64,000 bases of DNA from Daphnia pulex (GCF_021134715.1 NC_060023.1:4960001-5024000), one strand, 5' to 3'; shown: positions 23,140 to 34,265, numbered from the stretch's first letter. Translations and numbers: made by a program. The notes: generated from the sequence alone by a model not told the origin.

Positions 23140-24800
23140 CTATTGGTCATCCAAACGTAAAAGAAGATCCGTTACCAGTAAATCCAAGTCTGCCAAACTG
23201 GACCCATTCAGTTCTTCCATCTCCATCACATTAGCGGCCGGTTCAGACTTAACAACTCCGCTGTCCTGTTGTTCTGCGAAGTTGGATATTGGCCACACGA
23301 ATGCTTCCTGGTGATGACCCAAATATTGGACCCTTCCATCAAAATTGGGTTCTAGCTTCAACGCTGGGCTGCTGAAGTCAGTAATGTCTGTATTGTAATT
23401 AACAATCGTCGTGAAAGTGTCCAAGCTCAACAAGGTCGAGGGTGGGGATGGCGCTTCTGACGGGGAGTAAACTGGAATCGTTGACGTGGTGCGATCGTCA
23501 CATTGAAGAGGTTCGTCGACGGTGACATACAAGTTACTTTGAGTAGCTTCTTCACCTACTGCTTCATGATAGGTGAACGACACTTCGGCTGGTTCCTCCT
23601 CCACCTCCACCGGTTCTGATTTGATAGTCTCCAATCCAGAAGCATTCATTTGTAATGCTCTTCGACTATGCTCTCGCTTACTATCAGAAAGTCTTTGTTT
23701 AAATCTTTCGTCAATTTTCAAGTGGACATTGAGATGACTGTCATCGATAAGGTAAGGGACTGTGGCATTTGATTGTGGCAAAAGAGTATTGGCAAGCTGG
23801 GAAGAGTAGCCACTTTCTCCTGCTTGGTAAGACAAGTGGCTATGGTGGTTGGTGACGATCCGCAGCGTGCTGAATAAACCTGGAGTAACAACAGCACAAA
23901 CTCGGCCACTCCTCGGGATAGTGTACTGCTCCTGCCTTTCAGATAAATGCTGCTGCTCTTGCAAATGACTGCATCCGTCTAACGAGACCGCAGGCATGGC
24001 AGCGTCCATAGGGGGGCCAACAACAGGAGTAGGAGTCGTACAACTCTTACGAGCAGCAGATGAGCCTTTCGCAACCTCCGTCTTCTTTCGAGGGCGATAT
24101 TTGTAGTCGGGGTACTCTTGAATATGAAGCAAACGCAAACGCTGAGCTTCCTGGATGAATGGTGTACGCTCCTCCGATGACAACGTCTTCCATTGTTTAC
24201 CCAACTGCTTCGAGATCTCGGCGTTGTGCATCTCCGGCTGGATCTCACATATTTTGCGTCTTTCAATCTGAGACCAAACCATAAATGCATTCATCGGCCG
24301 CTTTATGCGGACTGTGTTTTTCTTCTTCGTCTGCATGTGACAGGGAATTTAAAAACAACAACAAAAAAAAATTAAAATTAATTTCATGTGATTAGAGCCA
24401 TTGGAAGGAAGAAGAAGAATTAAAAGGAAAAAATAAATCATTCATAAGTCGTGACGATCAACGTGAAATGTAAAAATCAACGTTAATAAGACTAAAATAT
24501 GCATTACTGAAAAGGTCCATATGTGGTAATAAAACGAAATTTATAAAAAGAAAGTTCTGCTTAGAGAAATGTAAAATACAATAATACATAACAATACAAA
24601 AATACTACATTCTTGTCTCAACAAATCAAACAATTCAATTTAATAGCAAAGAGTCCAACAGAACTAACCTGCGTTGCATCCGAATAGGGTGTCAACGATT
24701 TCTCGTCTACTAACATAGAGCCAAACATCGGTAAACCATTTTCTGCCGGTAGTAGTCGGCCATTGTTTATCGGCTGCTGCTGCATATTGTTCAATCCCAT
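23140..24800 (-). CDS. SoxC-type HMG-box transcription factor, two coding exons
   Basis: Exon 1 is 24,669-24,800 (ATG at 24,800, 44 codons, donor GTTAGT). Exon 2 is 23,140-24,330 (acceptor CATGCAG). The intron is 338 bp, phase 0, and the product is about 440 residues. The HMG box spans about residues 53-129. It starts [18 protein letters not shown] and contains [16 protein letters not shown] and [11 protein letters not shown]. The WSQIERRKI and MHNAEISK words place it in group C (Sox4/11/12, fly Sox14) rather than SoxB or E. HMG boxes bind the DNA minor groove and bend it. The Ser/Glu-rich remainder is low in conservation. The C-terminus ([16 protein letters not shown]) is acidic and hydrophobic, as expected of the SoxC activation end. 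No lesion is visible. A longer N-terminus from an upstream non-ATG codon is unlikely. Confidence 0.9.
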
Positions 24801-26090
24801 ACAAAACAAAATACCACACTAGAAAATATTTGAGTTTTAATTTAAACACACAAAGTTCAGCATAGTAAATTAGCTCAGAAATGAGCCATATGTAAAACAA
24901 CTGTTTTGACTTTGACGACAAAGGCAATGGCCGAACGAAAACTTGATGAGGCAATAGCGTGGTTTGACGCTAAAGCATGTTCAACACACGACACTACGTA
25001 TATGCATCGCCACGAAAGTTTTCGGCAGGCCGTTCAATCTTTAGTCCACTTCCTACTGTACTTTCTGAACGAATGACGTCGGTACCAATTTCATTACCAT
25101 TCCCCCTTTTTTACCTCAATACTTCGCGAATCGCTTTAGGCAAAGACTTCCCTTGGGCACTTATTTGAGAGAATCTCGAATCACTGACCGAGGAGAATTT
25201 TTCGTTGACATTTGCATTATAATTTGTTTTTTTACTTTTCAGTGAAGCCGATATGTAAGATAGTTTTCGCCAAATACTGCTACAATACAATAACACGAAA
25301 TGTTTTCACCATTCAAAGCGTTTATTCCGTATTCTAAATGCTGCGTACCCGTACTCAATAGTTGTAAATGAGGTTTATTTTATAAGCTTGCACAAAACGT
25401 ACTTAATTTGCGTTTTAAAATTGGGGCTCGCGTTCGCCTTCGGCTAAGTCACCTTGTAAGAATTATGTGAAAATTAGCTCAAAATTTACAATTGTTGTTT
25501 TGGCATTCTATTTTGAAAACCAAAAAACAGGCAACAAAAATAAATTTTACTTCATTCGTTGTGTGCACTGTAGAAATAATTTTGCTTTACGAATGGACGT
25601 TGATTTCCTTCAGTGTGTATTTTAATCTGACGAAATTCACTATTATCTCACATTAAAAGAAAAAAATTATTTTCACCGTAATCAAAAGCGGAGAAAACGG
25701 TAAACTCCTGGATCCACATAACACACTTCATCCGTCGGGTGTCCAACTGAGTCAACCTTCATTATGAATTTTTTTTATTAACTCGCAGAAAAATACTTCT
25801 AAAATCATTCAGAATGTATGGATTCGTGAATAAATCTGGGAATATAGTAGTATATACATACGCGAGACGTAAAACGACAGAAGAAAATAAAAAAAAAAAT
25901 TAAATATCGAAATACAAAATAAAAGAAGTTTGTGTACACTCGCTTCAAACGCGTTGATACCAAACCAAAGGTATCCATCTACACAACATGTCGTGCATAT
26001 CAATCACATGGATAAATCTGTTTACAAGAAAAAGTAGCGAGCAAGGTAAAGGGTGAAGAATGAAATAGGATGGATGTTGCGTTTTCCATG
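24801..26090. other. Upstream region of the Sox gene, no other gene seen
   Basis: This interval lies 5' of the Sox coding start on its strand and probably holds its 5' untranslated region and promoter. I could not identify a TATA box or initiator with confidence. Overlapping frames (24,664-24,954; 25,111-25,296; 25,809-26,003) are AT-rich and lack motifs. Confidence 0.4.
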
Positions 26091-26095
26091 TTTTT

Positions 26096-26973
26096 TTCAT
26101 TTCAAACCTTGGTGATGGAGAATTAGATGATGAAAGTGAGGAACAGGAGGAAAAAATAACAATGGCTCTTGAAGCATGACGATTCTAGGAAACGTGTACT
26201 GCAAGTAATACATCAAAAGTATTAGCACACAGAGTAATTCAATGCAGAAATAGGAAAACCTACCAAACCTTGAAAGGTTGGATGTGGATCTCCACAAGGT
26301 TCTTGGCAGCATTTTCCACGACCGAGCGGCCCTTGACATCGAGGTAAGTAAAATGCAATGTGTCTTGTAATCGAGTGACTGCATACGGAGTTTCGATTTC
26401 AATGTTGGATGCTCCTTCAGGGAGAATAATGCGAACAAGTGCATCATTCGTTTGTGTTACTTTGATTTTCTTACTTTGTATGACTAAATGCTGGAAACCA
26501 CAATGTTCTCTTTGGTATTCAAATCCCGAAAAAGAGCTTTTGAGCTTGGATCCACCATGACAAACATCCAAATTCTCTTCAACAGCAATTTTACCCAATG
26601 TGTCTAAGGAGATTGGCAACGCTAAGAAATGGAGCATTGTTCTCAAAATGAATAACAATGTCCTCCTAAATAAACAAAACTATTATTATAAATAATATAC
26701 ATTTTTACTTTAAATTAAACTTGCATCCGTCAAAGGAGCAATATTTTCATATGGTCCATTGGAAATCATTTAATCACTTTGTAAAGAGGGCTTAACTCTA
26801 GTGTACCTTCCAACAATTGACAAACTCAGGAAATTTTTTGTAGTTTGTGATGCAATTTTGTATGGGCTGAAGATGTAGGCACTACCACCGTACTGGACTC
26901 ATTGCTTTTCTTTTTGTGTAATTTCTGCTAAATGAGTTACAGGATGGTGAGTAAACACTGTGCCAACAAGAAC
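26096..26973 (-). pseudogene. Ribophorin I (oligosaccharyltransferase subunit) pseudogene
   Basis: Three exon-like blocks follow the order of ribophorin I (RPN1/OST1), an ER-membrane subunit of the N-glycosylation complex. Block 1 (26,973 to about 26,710) has TVFTHHP, ITQKEKQ and an FSPYK segment. Block 2 (26,665-26,269) has IVIHFENNAPFLSV, then in a shifted frame KIAVEENLDVCHGGSKLKSS and FSGFEYQRE. It jumps to VRIILPEGASNIEIETPY, LHFTYLDVKGRSVV and AKNLVEIHIQ. Block 3 (from 26,198) has YTF and IVMLQEPLL, followed by a frame change, a stop and FSITK. About 80 residues between the FEYQRE and ILPEG parts are absent. Introns are retained with GT-AG ends, so this is a duplicated gene piece and not a retrocopy. 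Everything N-terminal and C-terminal to these blocks is missing. Confidence 0.85.
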
Positions 26974-26979
26974 CTGAAG

Positions 26980-27530
26980 ATGACACATAATATAAATTAT
27001 TTGAAAAAATTGGCATTTTGAAACAAAATTTCACGTCATTTCACGTTCACGTCTTGGATATCTAAAAATTAAAATAACTTTACTTAACGCTATTTCTTCA
27101 AGAACAAAATTAAAACTAAAGCTAAATTTCAGTCTCATTAGCGTAATTTAAACATTGGATTATCTAAAATGAACAAAAACTTACAGGGAATATGCGATCG
27201 GCATATTCAATCACAGACCAAACAATGGCGTCGATGCGGAGATTGAGATTGATATCTCAGGGCAGAGTTGCCAGTAACTTAGCTCACTTTGACAAATTAT
27301 TTTAAAATATAAATCAGCAGTTCTATTTGATATTAAAATTTAAGTAATTAAAATTTATGAATAAATTTCTGTTTTGAATGGATTGAGGGAATTTTAATAG
27401 ACAAAAACTAATAGTGTTGGCTAACGTCCAAAGTTGCCAACGGACCCTGCACTCCGGGTTCCGCACTCACCGTCCAACCGACATATTTGACATATAACGA
27501 CACATCTGACATATTATTTACAATTTGATG
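26980..27530. other. Intergenic stretch between ribophorin pseudogene and coiled-coil gene
   Basis: No coding motif is present. The segment near 27,408-27,440 shares TAGTGTTGGCTAACGTCC with 19,374. This interval would contain the promoter of the plus-strand coiled-coil gene. The upstream ATG at 27,528 is out of frame with that gene and could act as a short upstream frame. Confidence 0.4.
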
Positions 27531-27535
27531 GGGAA

Positions 27536-28370
27536 ATGGAAAAGTCGTTCAATGAACTCGGGGAGGACATTTGTTATGCATCGCAGGCTGATACTGAATT
27601 TGTGAATGCCGAAAACGAAGATGACAGTTTGGAAACGTTTGAGGAACTGGCTCGCCTTGTTAAGGTGCAGCAGCGGTTGATCGTAGAAGGCGATGTGCAA
27701 TTACGGAAAATTGATGGTGGTCTCTCGGAGAACGAGGAAATAAAAGACACTCACGAGTTGGTTGAGAAGATTAAGAAGGCTAGGGACAAGATTGGAGAAG
27801 GTATGCAATTGTACGTGATATTTCAGCAGGGAATAGACACCTCCCAATTCAGTCTTGCTCTTCAGTCAGCTGAAAATGATAATCAGTAAGACCCTCTTCT
27901 TTCCTTTGTTTTTAATCGTATCACATCTTAAACTTCTAAACCTTCAATAGGGCTGCAGAGAAAATAGAAGAGGAACTACTGGAAGCGTCTATTGAATACC
28001 TTAACTTCAGCAAAAGCAATCTGTTGGAATCACAGCAGCTTGAAGGGATATTAAGCGATATAAGAGGGGTTCAAAATGACCTCCAACAAATTCAGTTGGA
28101 TATCTCAGAACTCAAGACTAACCCAAAAACTAGTGCTGGGTCCAAATCTTTAAGACCCACAAAGTGTGTCAATTAATTCAGAATTTGTGTTCACCTTAAA
28201 TCTGATTTTCATTTTGAACACATAGGTTGGAAGCCGATTTGGATAAATTGTTGGGCACGTATAATTTCTACAGATTTGTTACTCAACTCCTGCTAGTGGC
28301 TTCTGAAGAAGATCTCAATGACCCCAAAATATCTGACTTGTTTATCAAATGTGGTGAAGCGCTAGACTAA
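27536..28370 (+). CDS. Acidic coiled-coil protein of unknown function, three exons
   Basis: Exon 1 is 27,536-27,885 (donor GTAAGA), exon 2 is 27,951-28,163 (acceptor CAATAG, donor GTGTGT) and exon 3 is 28,226-28,370 (acceptor CATAG, stop TAA). The introns are 65 and 62 bp and the phases agree, giving 235 residues. The N-terminus is acidic (EDDSLETFEELARL). The middle is heptad-like and rich in Glu, Lys, Leu and Gln (EEELLEASIEYLNF, IRGVQNDLQQIQLDISELK). The end reads LLGTYNFYRFVTQLLLVA followed by an acidic helix. There is no signal peptide or membrane segment. The C-terminal pattern is faintly like kinetochore proteins such as CENP-H, but I would not name it. The reading frames are undamaged, which sets it apart from its surroundings. 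The second donor, GTGTGT, is the weakest part of the model. Confidence 0.75.
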
Positions 28371-28599
28371 CGGATAAATGCATTACCTTTAAGATTGTAA
28401 AAATAATTGCTAAGTTCGCTAAAACCTGGTAGAAACACTTATCGATAATTGTAACTTCTTTCATGACAACAAGGTCAATGTTATACAATATTAAATTTCT
28501 GTTTTGTCTAAAATGTTAGAAAAAGATCGTCTTCGTCTCAATCAACACAAAACTCTTATTTACTGCTAGTAAAATCCTTGAGAAAGTCTGGAAGTTTAA

Positions 28600-28935
28600 T
28601 TACCCGAAGGGTTTCTAATCACTTGGTTAGATCTATTGCCACGACATGTATCGTGGCGCGACGGTCGAAACTGAAAATGTCTATTGCCACTATACGCCTA
28701 TACTTCTTCTCTGATCTCTCATATCGTGGCAACATTGCAACAACACGAATTTTGTCTATTGCCACGAAATGCGTTTTCGTACTAAGTTCCACAGAAGATG
28801 TTTAGGAAAACTTTAAATAGGGTAAAACTACATGTGCATAATTCCCGTGAAAACGGAATGAACATGCGTGAATGTCGAATGAAAAAAAAAATGATTTCGT
28901 GGCAATACACAAATTTCGTGTTATTGCCAAGAAAT
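28600..28935 (+). repeat. Interspersed short repeats with core ATTGCCACGA
   Basis: The phrase TCTATTGCCACGA or TCTATTGCCACTA occurs at about 28,631, 28,679 and 28,754. Its complement (ATCGTGGCAA, TTTCGTGGCAATA) lies between and after them. Spacing is irregular, at 50-75 bases. It appears to be the decayed left part of the inverted-repeat structure that follows. Confidence 0.5.
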
Positions 28936-29223
28936 CAGAGCAATAGATGCCTGGTGGGTTCTCGGCTGTGTTGGCTTCCCTATCCCGGTTTAAGGGTAAA
29001 CGTCCCCGATTTTCAGACATTTTAGGGCGGAGCTTGTCAGAATGTGAAGTAGAAACTGGAAACAGAGCCATCTAGGCTCTCAAAAGTAGCTGAGCGTAGT
29101 AGCTGACACACTCACTAAAGCGCTCATTCCAGTTTCCAAATCGGACCACGTTTACCCTGAAACCGCCCGGGATAGGGAAGCCAACACAGCCGAGAACCGA
29201 CCAGGCATCTATTGCTCTGACGA
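28936..29223. repeat. Inverted repeat, 65-75 base arms
   Basis: The left arm (28,936-29,002) contains AGCAATAGATGCCTGGTGGG, GGCTGTGTTGGCTTCCCTAT and GGGTAAACG. The right arm (29,149-29,223) carries the complement, CGTTTACCCTGA, ATAGGGAAGCCAACACAGCC and GGCATCTATTGCTCTGA. The inner part holds GTAGAAACTGGAAAC opposite CCAGTTTCC. There is no protein. It forms the first of two consecutive foldback structures. Confidence 0.8.
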
Positions 29224-29270
29224 AATGAGGGACTAGAGAGGAAGCATAGGGCTCTTTCGGATCTGTTTTC

Positions 29271-29482
29271 TTTAGCCGTTTTATCTGGCAACGCAGTATA
29301 GCTGGTAAACTTTTTTAGCGCGAGAACGGGGAGAAGAGGGAGAATGGGACGAATGGAGGAGAAGAGGAAACGTGGGTCCCCTTTTTTTCGTACGCCCTCC
29401 TCCCTCCCACTCGTCCCATTCTCCCCCGTTCTCGCGCTAAAAAAGTCTAGAGCCATGCTGCGTTGCCAGATAAAACGGCTTT
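29271..29482. repeat. Second inverted repeat, about 88-base arms
   Basis: The left arm begins AGCCGTTTTATCTGGCAACG and continues TTTTTTAGCGCGAGAACGGG. The right arm ends CGTTGCCAGATAAAACGGCT and contains CCCGTTCTCGCGCTAAAAAA. The loop is about 35 bases. The high complementarity and the position next to the first foldback suggest one composite element from about 28.9 to 29.5 kb. Confidence 0.8.
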
Positions 29483-29694
29483 TCTATTTTGGAATGATGA
29501 ATGTGTAAATAGAATAGAATGACCGCGTAGTGACATAGACTATGACTTTGATTTTGAAACGAAACGAGTAAACGACCATTACAGTTCACTTATACCCATT
29601 GTCTGGTCGTTTGGTGTACAGTCCATATGTGGGACATTTTTTTTCTTTTCGCTGCCATTTAAATAAAACTAAGAATTATGAAAAAATAAAAGTA
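29483..29694. other. Flank of repeat, no gene
   Basis: This is short AT-rich DNA between two repeat elements. Its last 40 bases resemble the sequence just upstream of 61,466, so the repeat that follows may start somewhat earlier than annotated. Confidence 0.4.
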
Positions 29695-30475
29695 TAGGGG
29701 TGATTCCCTGGCATTTATTAACATTAGGTTATTTTTTTAATTTTTTTCGTTGAATCATTCAATAGTTATATGATGAAATGCCAACATAAAAAAATGCCGA
29801 AAAAAAGGGGTTAAACGGAACAGAGCCGGGGGAAAAATGGAACATCAATTTTCTCTGCAACGGCTTAATTATATTTATTAAATAATGCACTGCTGAAAAG
29901 GAAATTCATTTCCCTTTCAGAAGTGCTGTCTTTTTATTTATTTTGTAAAGTAGAAGTGGAGATACTATCAAAAAAGTTTTTTTGATAATTTTTCCTTTGT
30001 TGTTGTTGCCAGGGGGCGTTTTTCTGGAAATAACGTTGATCTGGCAATACAGTACCTGTTTTACCCCGTTTTCCATGTCCCGTTTAACCCGAACCCAAAC
30101 AACATCAAATAAACTAAAATATATCATACTTAGGAACACATTTTTTATAAAATATTAATATTATCTTAAACTAGGAAAAACACCCTATCAAACAGCTATC
30201 AGGTTTCTATAAAAATATTTAAAAAAATACTACGAAAATGAAAAACAAAACGTCGGAAATTTTTTTTCCGATTCCCATTTTTTTGTTTTTCCCATACAAC
30301 TCGACAAAAAATCGGAAATTCAGAAAAAAAAAACTTTATATTATAAATAAAACATCATTTAACATACGCTGTATGTATTTCGTAATTTTAAGACAAATTG
30401 TACATATAAAAATTGCCCTGTACATTTTAGCCCCGTGTCCCACATAGCCCCGGTCTATGTCTATTGTACATATAC
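29695..30475. mobile_element. Non-autonomous repeat, TA-flanked family (copy 1)
   Basis: It shares its layout with 61,466-62,182. It starts TATAGGGGTGATTCCC. The middle has GGTTAAACGGAACAGAGCC and CTCTGCAACGG. The end has CCCTGTACATTTTAGCCCC and CATAGCCCCGGTCTA. The final few bases are diverged here, so the right limit is approximate. It contains no intact reading frame. The GGGG/CCCC termini next to TA link it to the other TA-flanked elements in this window. Confidence 0.6.
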
Positions 30476-30720
30476 TATAGAATTTTGACGGATTATTACT
30501 AAATAATATTTTATCTTCAGGAATTAGGGAAACCTCTAATGAGACAACAGGAGAATTTATCAATGGAAGTGAACTGTGAAAAGGAGTGAACTGGGAGTGA
30601 AACAAACCACGAGTGAGACAAGAGAACAAGTTATGAATAAAGGTAACAATATTTTGTATTGCTCGACAAAGTTTATTAGAGTAAATAATTACAGAATTAA
30701 CTTGTAAGTTTTAGGCCTAA
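30476..30720. other. Short unassigned spacer
   Basis: Repeated words such as GTGAACTG, GGAGTGAACTGGGAGTGAAA and GAGTGAGAC give a weak direct-repeat texture. No gene is seen. Confidence 0.4.
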
Positions 30721-30724
30721 GCAC

Positions 30725-31010
30725 AGCATGGTTATGGTTATGGTTATTCAATTTCTATAGCGCACTTTACAACTACATGATCAAATGACGCTGTTTAGTT
30801 TCCAATTTGGAAGATGTGATTAAACACATTACAGTATATTTAACGTCATATCCTTGAAAGCAATCAAGAATCCTGTGTTATGCGTGCAACCTCAAGGCCG
30901 CTACTGCTAATAGTTTTATGACGGGTTCAGCTGGGGATCAAAACCAGAGCCTCATTGCCTTTTTCCAGAGCGTTGACGCTCTAGTCCACTTCACCACACA
31001 TCCCCAAAGC
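30725..31010 (-). mobile_element. tRNA-derived SINE, minus-strand copy
   Basis: On the minus strand the 5' part is tRNA-like: GGGGATGTGTGGTGAAGTGG, then a B-box region CTGGTTTTGATCCCCAGC. The middle shares TGACGTTAAATATACTGTA with the second copy at 54.5 kb. The 3' tail has AAAGTGCGCTATAGAAATTG followed by ATAACC repeats. Such a tail (GCGCTATATAAAT plus a short tandem repeat) is known from SINEs mobilised by LINEs. Confidence 0.8.
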
Positions 31011-31460
31011 AAAACTTCACTAGTAGTAAACAATTCTGTGTATGTTATGTTAGGCCTAAAACAAACTCGAACAAACTTTGAGTGAGACGCAAGGAAAACT
31101 TATATATTTAGTAGGCCTACTACACAATGAAATTTTGTATTGCATGGTATGATTTTGAACACAGCAAGTAGGCCTATAATAGATATGAATATAGAGGTCT
31201 TGACTTTTCTTCTTCAGCTCCCCAAATCCGGGGGCCTATAGGCCCAATTTTTTATGTAAAACAGAAAAAAACGTGTTTTCCCATACACTCTAATGGAAAC
31301 TTCCTCTCTACCTCATTGTGCTGCCAACTGGTGGCGGCTTCCACTCCCCAGACAGCTATGGGTTCGACTCCCCCTTGAACAGGGATAGAAACTGCTTTCT
31401 CCTCTATACTTCTCCCTGATGCGGGTATGCAGTGACAATTTCACAGTTTCAAAAGAATTA
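31011..31460. other. Unassigned, several TAGGCCTA palindromes
   Basis: TAGGCCTA or its core occurs repeatedly (about 31,050, 31,111, 31,168). A B-box-like word GGGTTCGACTCCC occurs near 31,362 in the plus direction with only a poor A box before it, so I do not call a tRNA gene. Confidence 0.4.
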
Positions 31461-31462
31461 CT

Positions 31463-32000
31463 TTGCAAATTTTTTCAAATGTGATGGCTTTGACAAGATT
31501 AACACAGTTTGCAAGTGGGCATTCTTTTCTAAGTGATGAAAACATTATTAACTTCTATGAACGTCTCGATTCACCAGTTGAAATGAACACACTTAATTCG
31601 TCCTATCAAGAGATTGGTTGTGGCGAGAAACTTGTGTTATTGAACGAAATCATTAAAATTAAACAATTGTATTTTCGCAGATGATTAACTTGCGCTAACG
31701 CAATAAAATATCAGAGATTAGTAGTAAATGGAAACTTTCTTCACCGCGGATAATTCTGAAACATTCCAGCGTTATAATTCTTTTATTATTACCCAGCATT
31801 GTTACGCGAGTATAAAAATGATTTTAAAAATCTCTTCTATTTTAACTTCTAACTCTCCCACAAACCTTAATCCATGTTTATTAACTAAAGATGATTATGA
31901 CCACCGCAGTTCGAAATTGCCTATCATTTATGACGATTTTTCAGACACTGATTTGAATTCTCATATTTCTAAAATCTATAACAGTGCAGGGGATTTTTAA
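31463..32000 (+). other. Two open frames of unknown status
   Basis: Open frames of 73 codons (31,463-31,684) and 90 codons (31,728-32,000) follow each other on the plus strand in AT-rich DNA. The second is longer than chance would usually give at this base composition, and its residue mix (Ser, Thr, Asn, Asp with hydrophobic residues) is protein-like. Neither shows a motif, and no splice signals clearly connect them. Confidence 0.2.
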
Positions 32001-32425
32001 TATTTAATCCAATGGAAATTCAAGGCAAATTTTAAAATATTATGTCTTCAAATATTTCTCTAGCCGTTCCTTTAGCTTCACGTTTTGAATTGGATTAGTT
32101 GTATATAGTTTTTTGACAACATACTGCAAGAAAATTATATGCAATACATATTTTAAAAAGGTTTTGTATACTTATTGGAAAAAATTACCACAATAAGCCA
32201 TCTTATGCCAAAGGTCTTTTAACGGTAAACATGGGTTGCGCTTCTCATGAAAGGAACTGTTCAAGCCGTGATTTAAACTATTTTTTTTTAATTGTGATAA
32301 AAAGGAACAAACAATAAAACGACGATTACGCACGAACTAGACTAATATAAAGCTGTGCCATGCAGATACAAATATAGATTACTTAGCATTATTGATACAT
32401 TTAAATAAAGTGTAACTATATTGAA
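32001..32425. other. No recognisable gene
   Basis: AT-rich DNA with no motif or paired repeat. Confidence 0.5.
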
Positions 32426-33540
32426 AATTTGAGGCTTTTTTAGTTTTAAAGCCCACAATTCTTTATTTCTCAATATTTTTTATCCCTACTAGGCTTAAAA
32501 CAGAGAAAAAAATTAGCTATGAAAAGCGTTTTTTATTTTATGACAAATTTCTTTCTTTAAAACCAAAAGTGCTTTGAAAATGAAGCGGGGTGTGACGAGT
32601 CATGGGGCGAATTGCTCTTGTAAACGGGGTAGAACGGCCCAAGTTATTCTAATTGGCTAAAAGAACACCTATCAATGGCGTCATGAACTAAATTTACCGA
32701 AAATTTTTCCCTCATATACCAAGCAACCCAATTTGCCCCGAGAAAAGGTGTCTTTGTTATTATTAGGGGAGAAAGGGGTCATCTTGAACAAAATTTTTAT
32801 TTTTCAATTATTTCTTTTTGTATTTACTTTTTCTGAAATATTTTTTACATGCATTGTGAAGTATTCTCTTGTCTACCTACCCTATTTTTTTATTTATTTT
32901 TTCGTTTGAAAATAAAGGAGTTGTAACGGTTTTTACAAAGTAAATTTTTTGTACCTTCGCGAAAAAACGTGGGTCAAACTGGAGAGGCTATGTATGAGAT
33001 TGGACAGTGCTAGTTAAAGGTACAATGATCCATGACAACAATTTTAAAAAATATTTTCGAATTCTCCGTCCATTCTTTAGTCATCCACGCTAAAATGGAT
33101 AAATTCGTGTAAAAAACTTAAAAGTTATGAGTGTTTCATTGTTTCTGTAAAGAGGGGGATAGATTGGACATTTCACGGAAATTTTGGCCCTAAGACTACT
33201 AAGCTCCTCCCACTGCTATAGTTAGCGTTGTCCAAATACACCCCTAAAACTGCTGTCCAATCTAACCCAACCCTACACTTTTTTGTATTTTGCTTATATA
33301 TTTTATTTAATATACTTGACATTAAAATCATAAAAAGTAATTTCTACGGTTAACATAAAGGAATGAATGCTCTAGTTATATCTATAATTTGTTTATTAAG
33401 GTATCACGTTTTTATGTTATTTTTTAGCTATTGAAATGGAAAAAAAAATTACATCAAACGCTCCTATTATATTTAATTTGGGATAACATCCAAAATAATC
33501 ACGCAATCTCAATAAAAAGTTCGAAATTGCTCGGTTGACT

Positions 33541-33597
33541 TTCGATCCTCGGTCCTTCGACATGTCAAGCTGGGATGCTGACCATTAGACCACCGGT
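33541..33597 (-). ncRNA. tRNA-like module 1 in the TA element
   Basis: On the minus strand a perfect A-box word TGGTCTAATGG is followed by TCAGCATCCC and a degraded B box (GAGGATCGAAAG). The pattern is that of a tRNA-Glu/Asp-like promoter, but the arms do not all pair. Confidence 0.5.
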
Positions 33598-33752
33598 GAA
33601 ATGTTAGCAGACGGGGAAACATGGGTCCGTATAGTTTTGCTAAGACACTGACCAATGTAATGCAGGATGTGACCGCATGATATAGCAGTGACTGGTGAAA
33701 TTGTCTTTATCTTTATAAAATTTAAAATTTATGGAAATTTCTATATTGCCTT

Positions 33753-33817
33753 TTCCGAGACGCGAACCTCGGACCTTTGACATTACAGCCGTAGCTTCTG
33801 ACCATTAGACCACCGTT
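33753..33817 (-). ncRNA. tRNA-like module 2 in the TA element
   Basis: The same A-box word TGGTCTAATGG is followed about 35 bases later by a B-box region GAGGTTCGCGTC. The T arm is strong: TCCGAG pairs with CTCGGA around the loop. The rest of the cloverleaf is irregular. The flanking DNA (GGGAGAAACATGGG...GATGGTATGG) resembles that of module 1 and of the palindrome at 55.5 kb. Confidence 0.55.
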
Positions 33818-34168
33818 ATTATATTATCCGAGGGAGAAACATGGGACAGGATGGTATGGACTCGATAACGTTGTCAACTTATTAGTTTGGTCTCATTTCC
33901 ACTCAACCAAACCACTTTTTGAAATATCATTGCAATTCACCGTATTCTTATTTGAATTTTCTTATTCTCTTCATATTTGTCCATGCCGACTTCTAGGACT
34001 TTCTAAATAGATATCCGAAGCTATGTTTGTGGATCTGTAAGTGTTTTATGTAGTAGCGTGTGAACTGTATACGTGTAGTGGTTGTGCCCAGGTGTGGGAG
34101 CAACTATGCTCACCAGGGGGAGTCGTCGGATACCCCAATTTTTTTTTAAATTTTCTAAAAAAAAAATC

Positions 34169-34265
34169 TTGGGCCTGAATGACGTCAAAATTGGGCCTGA
34201 AAGGCACGTAAAAAAAGGTGGGCCTGAACGTCGCGGGCCTGAATGACTGGGCCTGAATGTCGTAC
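34169..34265 (+). repeat. Array of GGGCCTGAATG words
   Basis: GGGCCTGAATG, GGGCCTGAAAG, GGGCCTGAACG, GGGCCTGAATG and GGGCCTGAATG follow at irregular 11-28-base spacing close to the right end of the TA-flanked element. They look like subterminal binding sites for a DNA-binding enzyme. Confidence 0.75.

Noticed and set aside
24801..24809. Longer Sox N-terminus beginning MFCMG
   Set aside because: The codon at 24,809 is TTG; the first ATG in frame is at 24,800, so the longer start is an artefact of alternative start codons.
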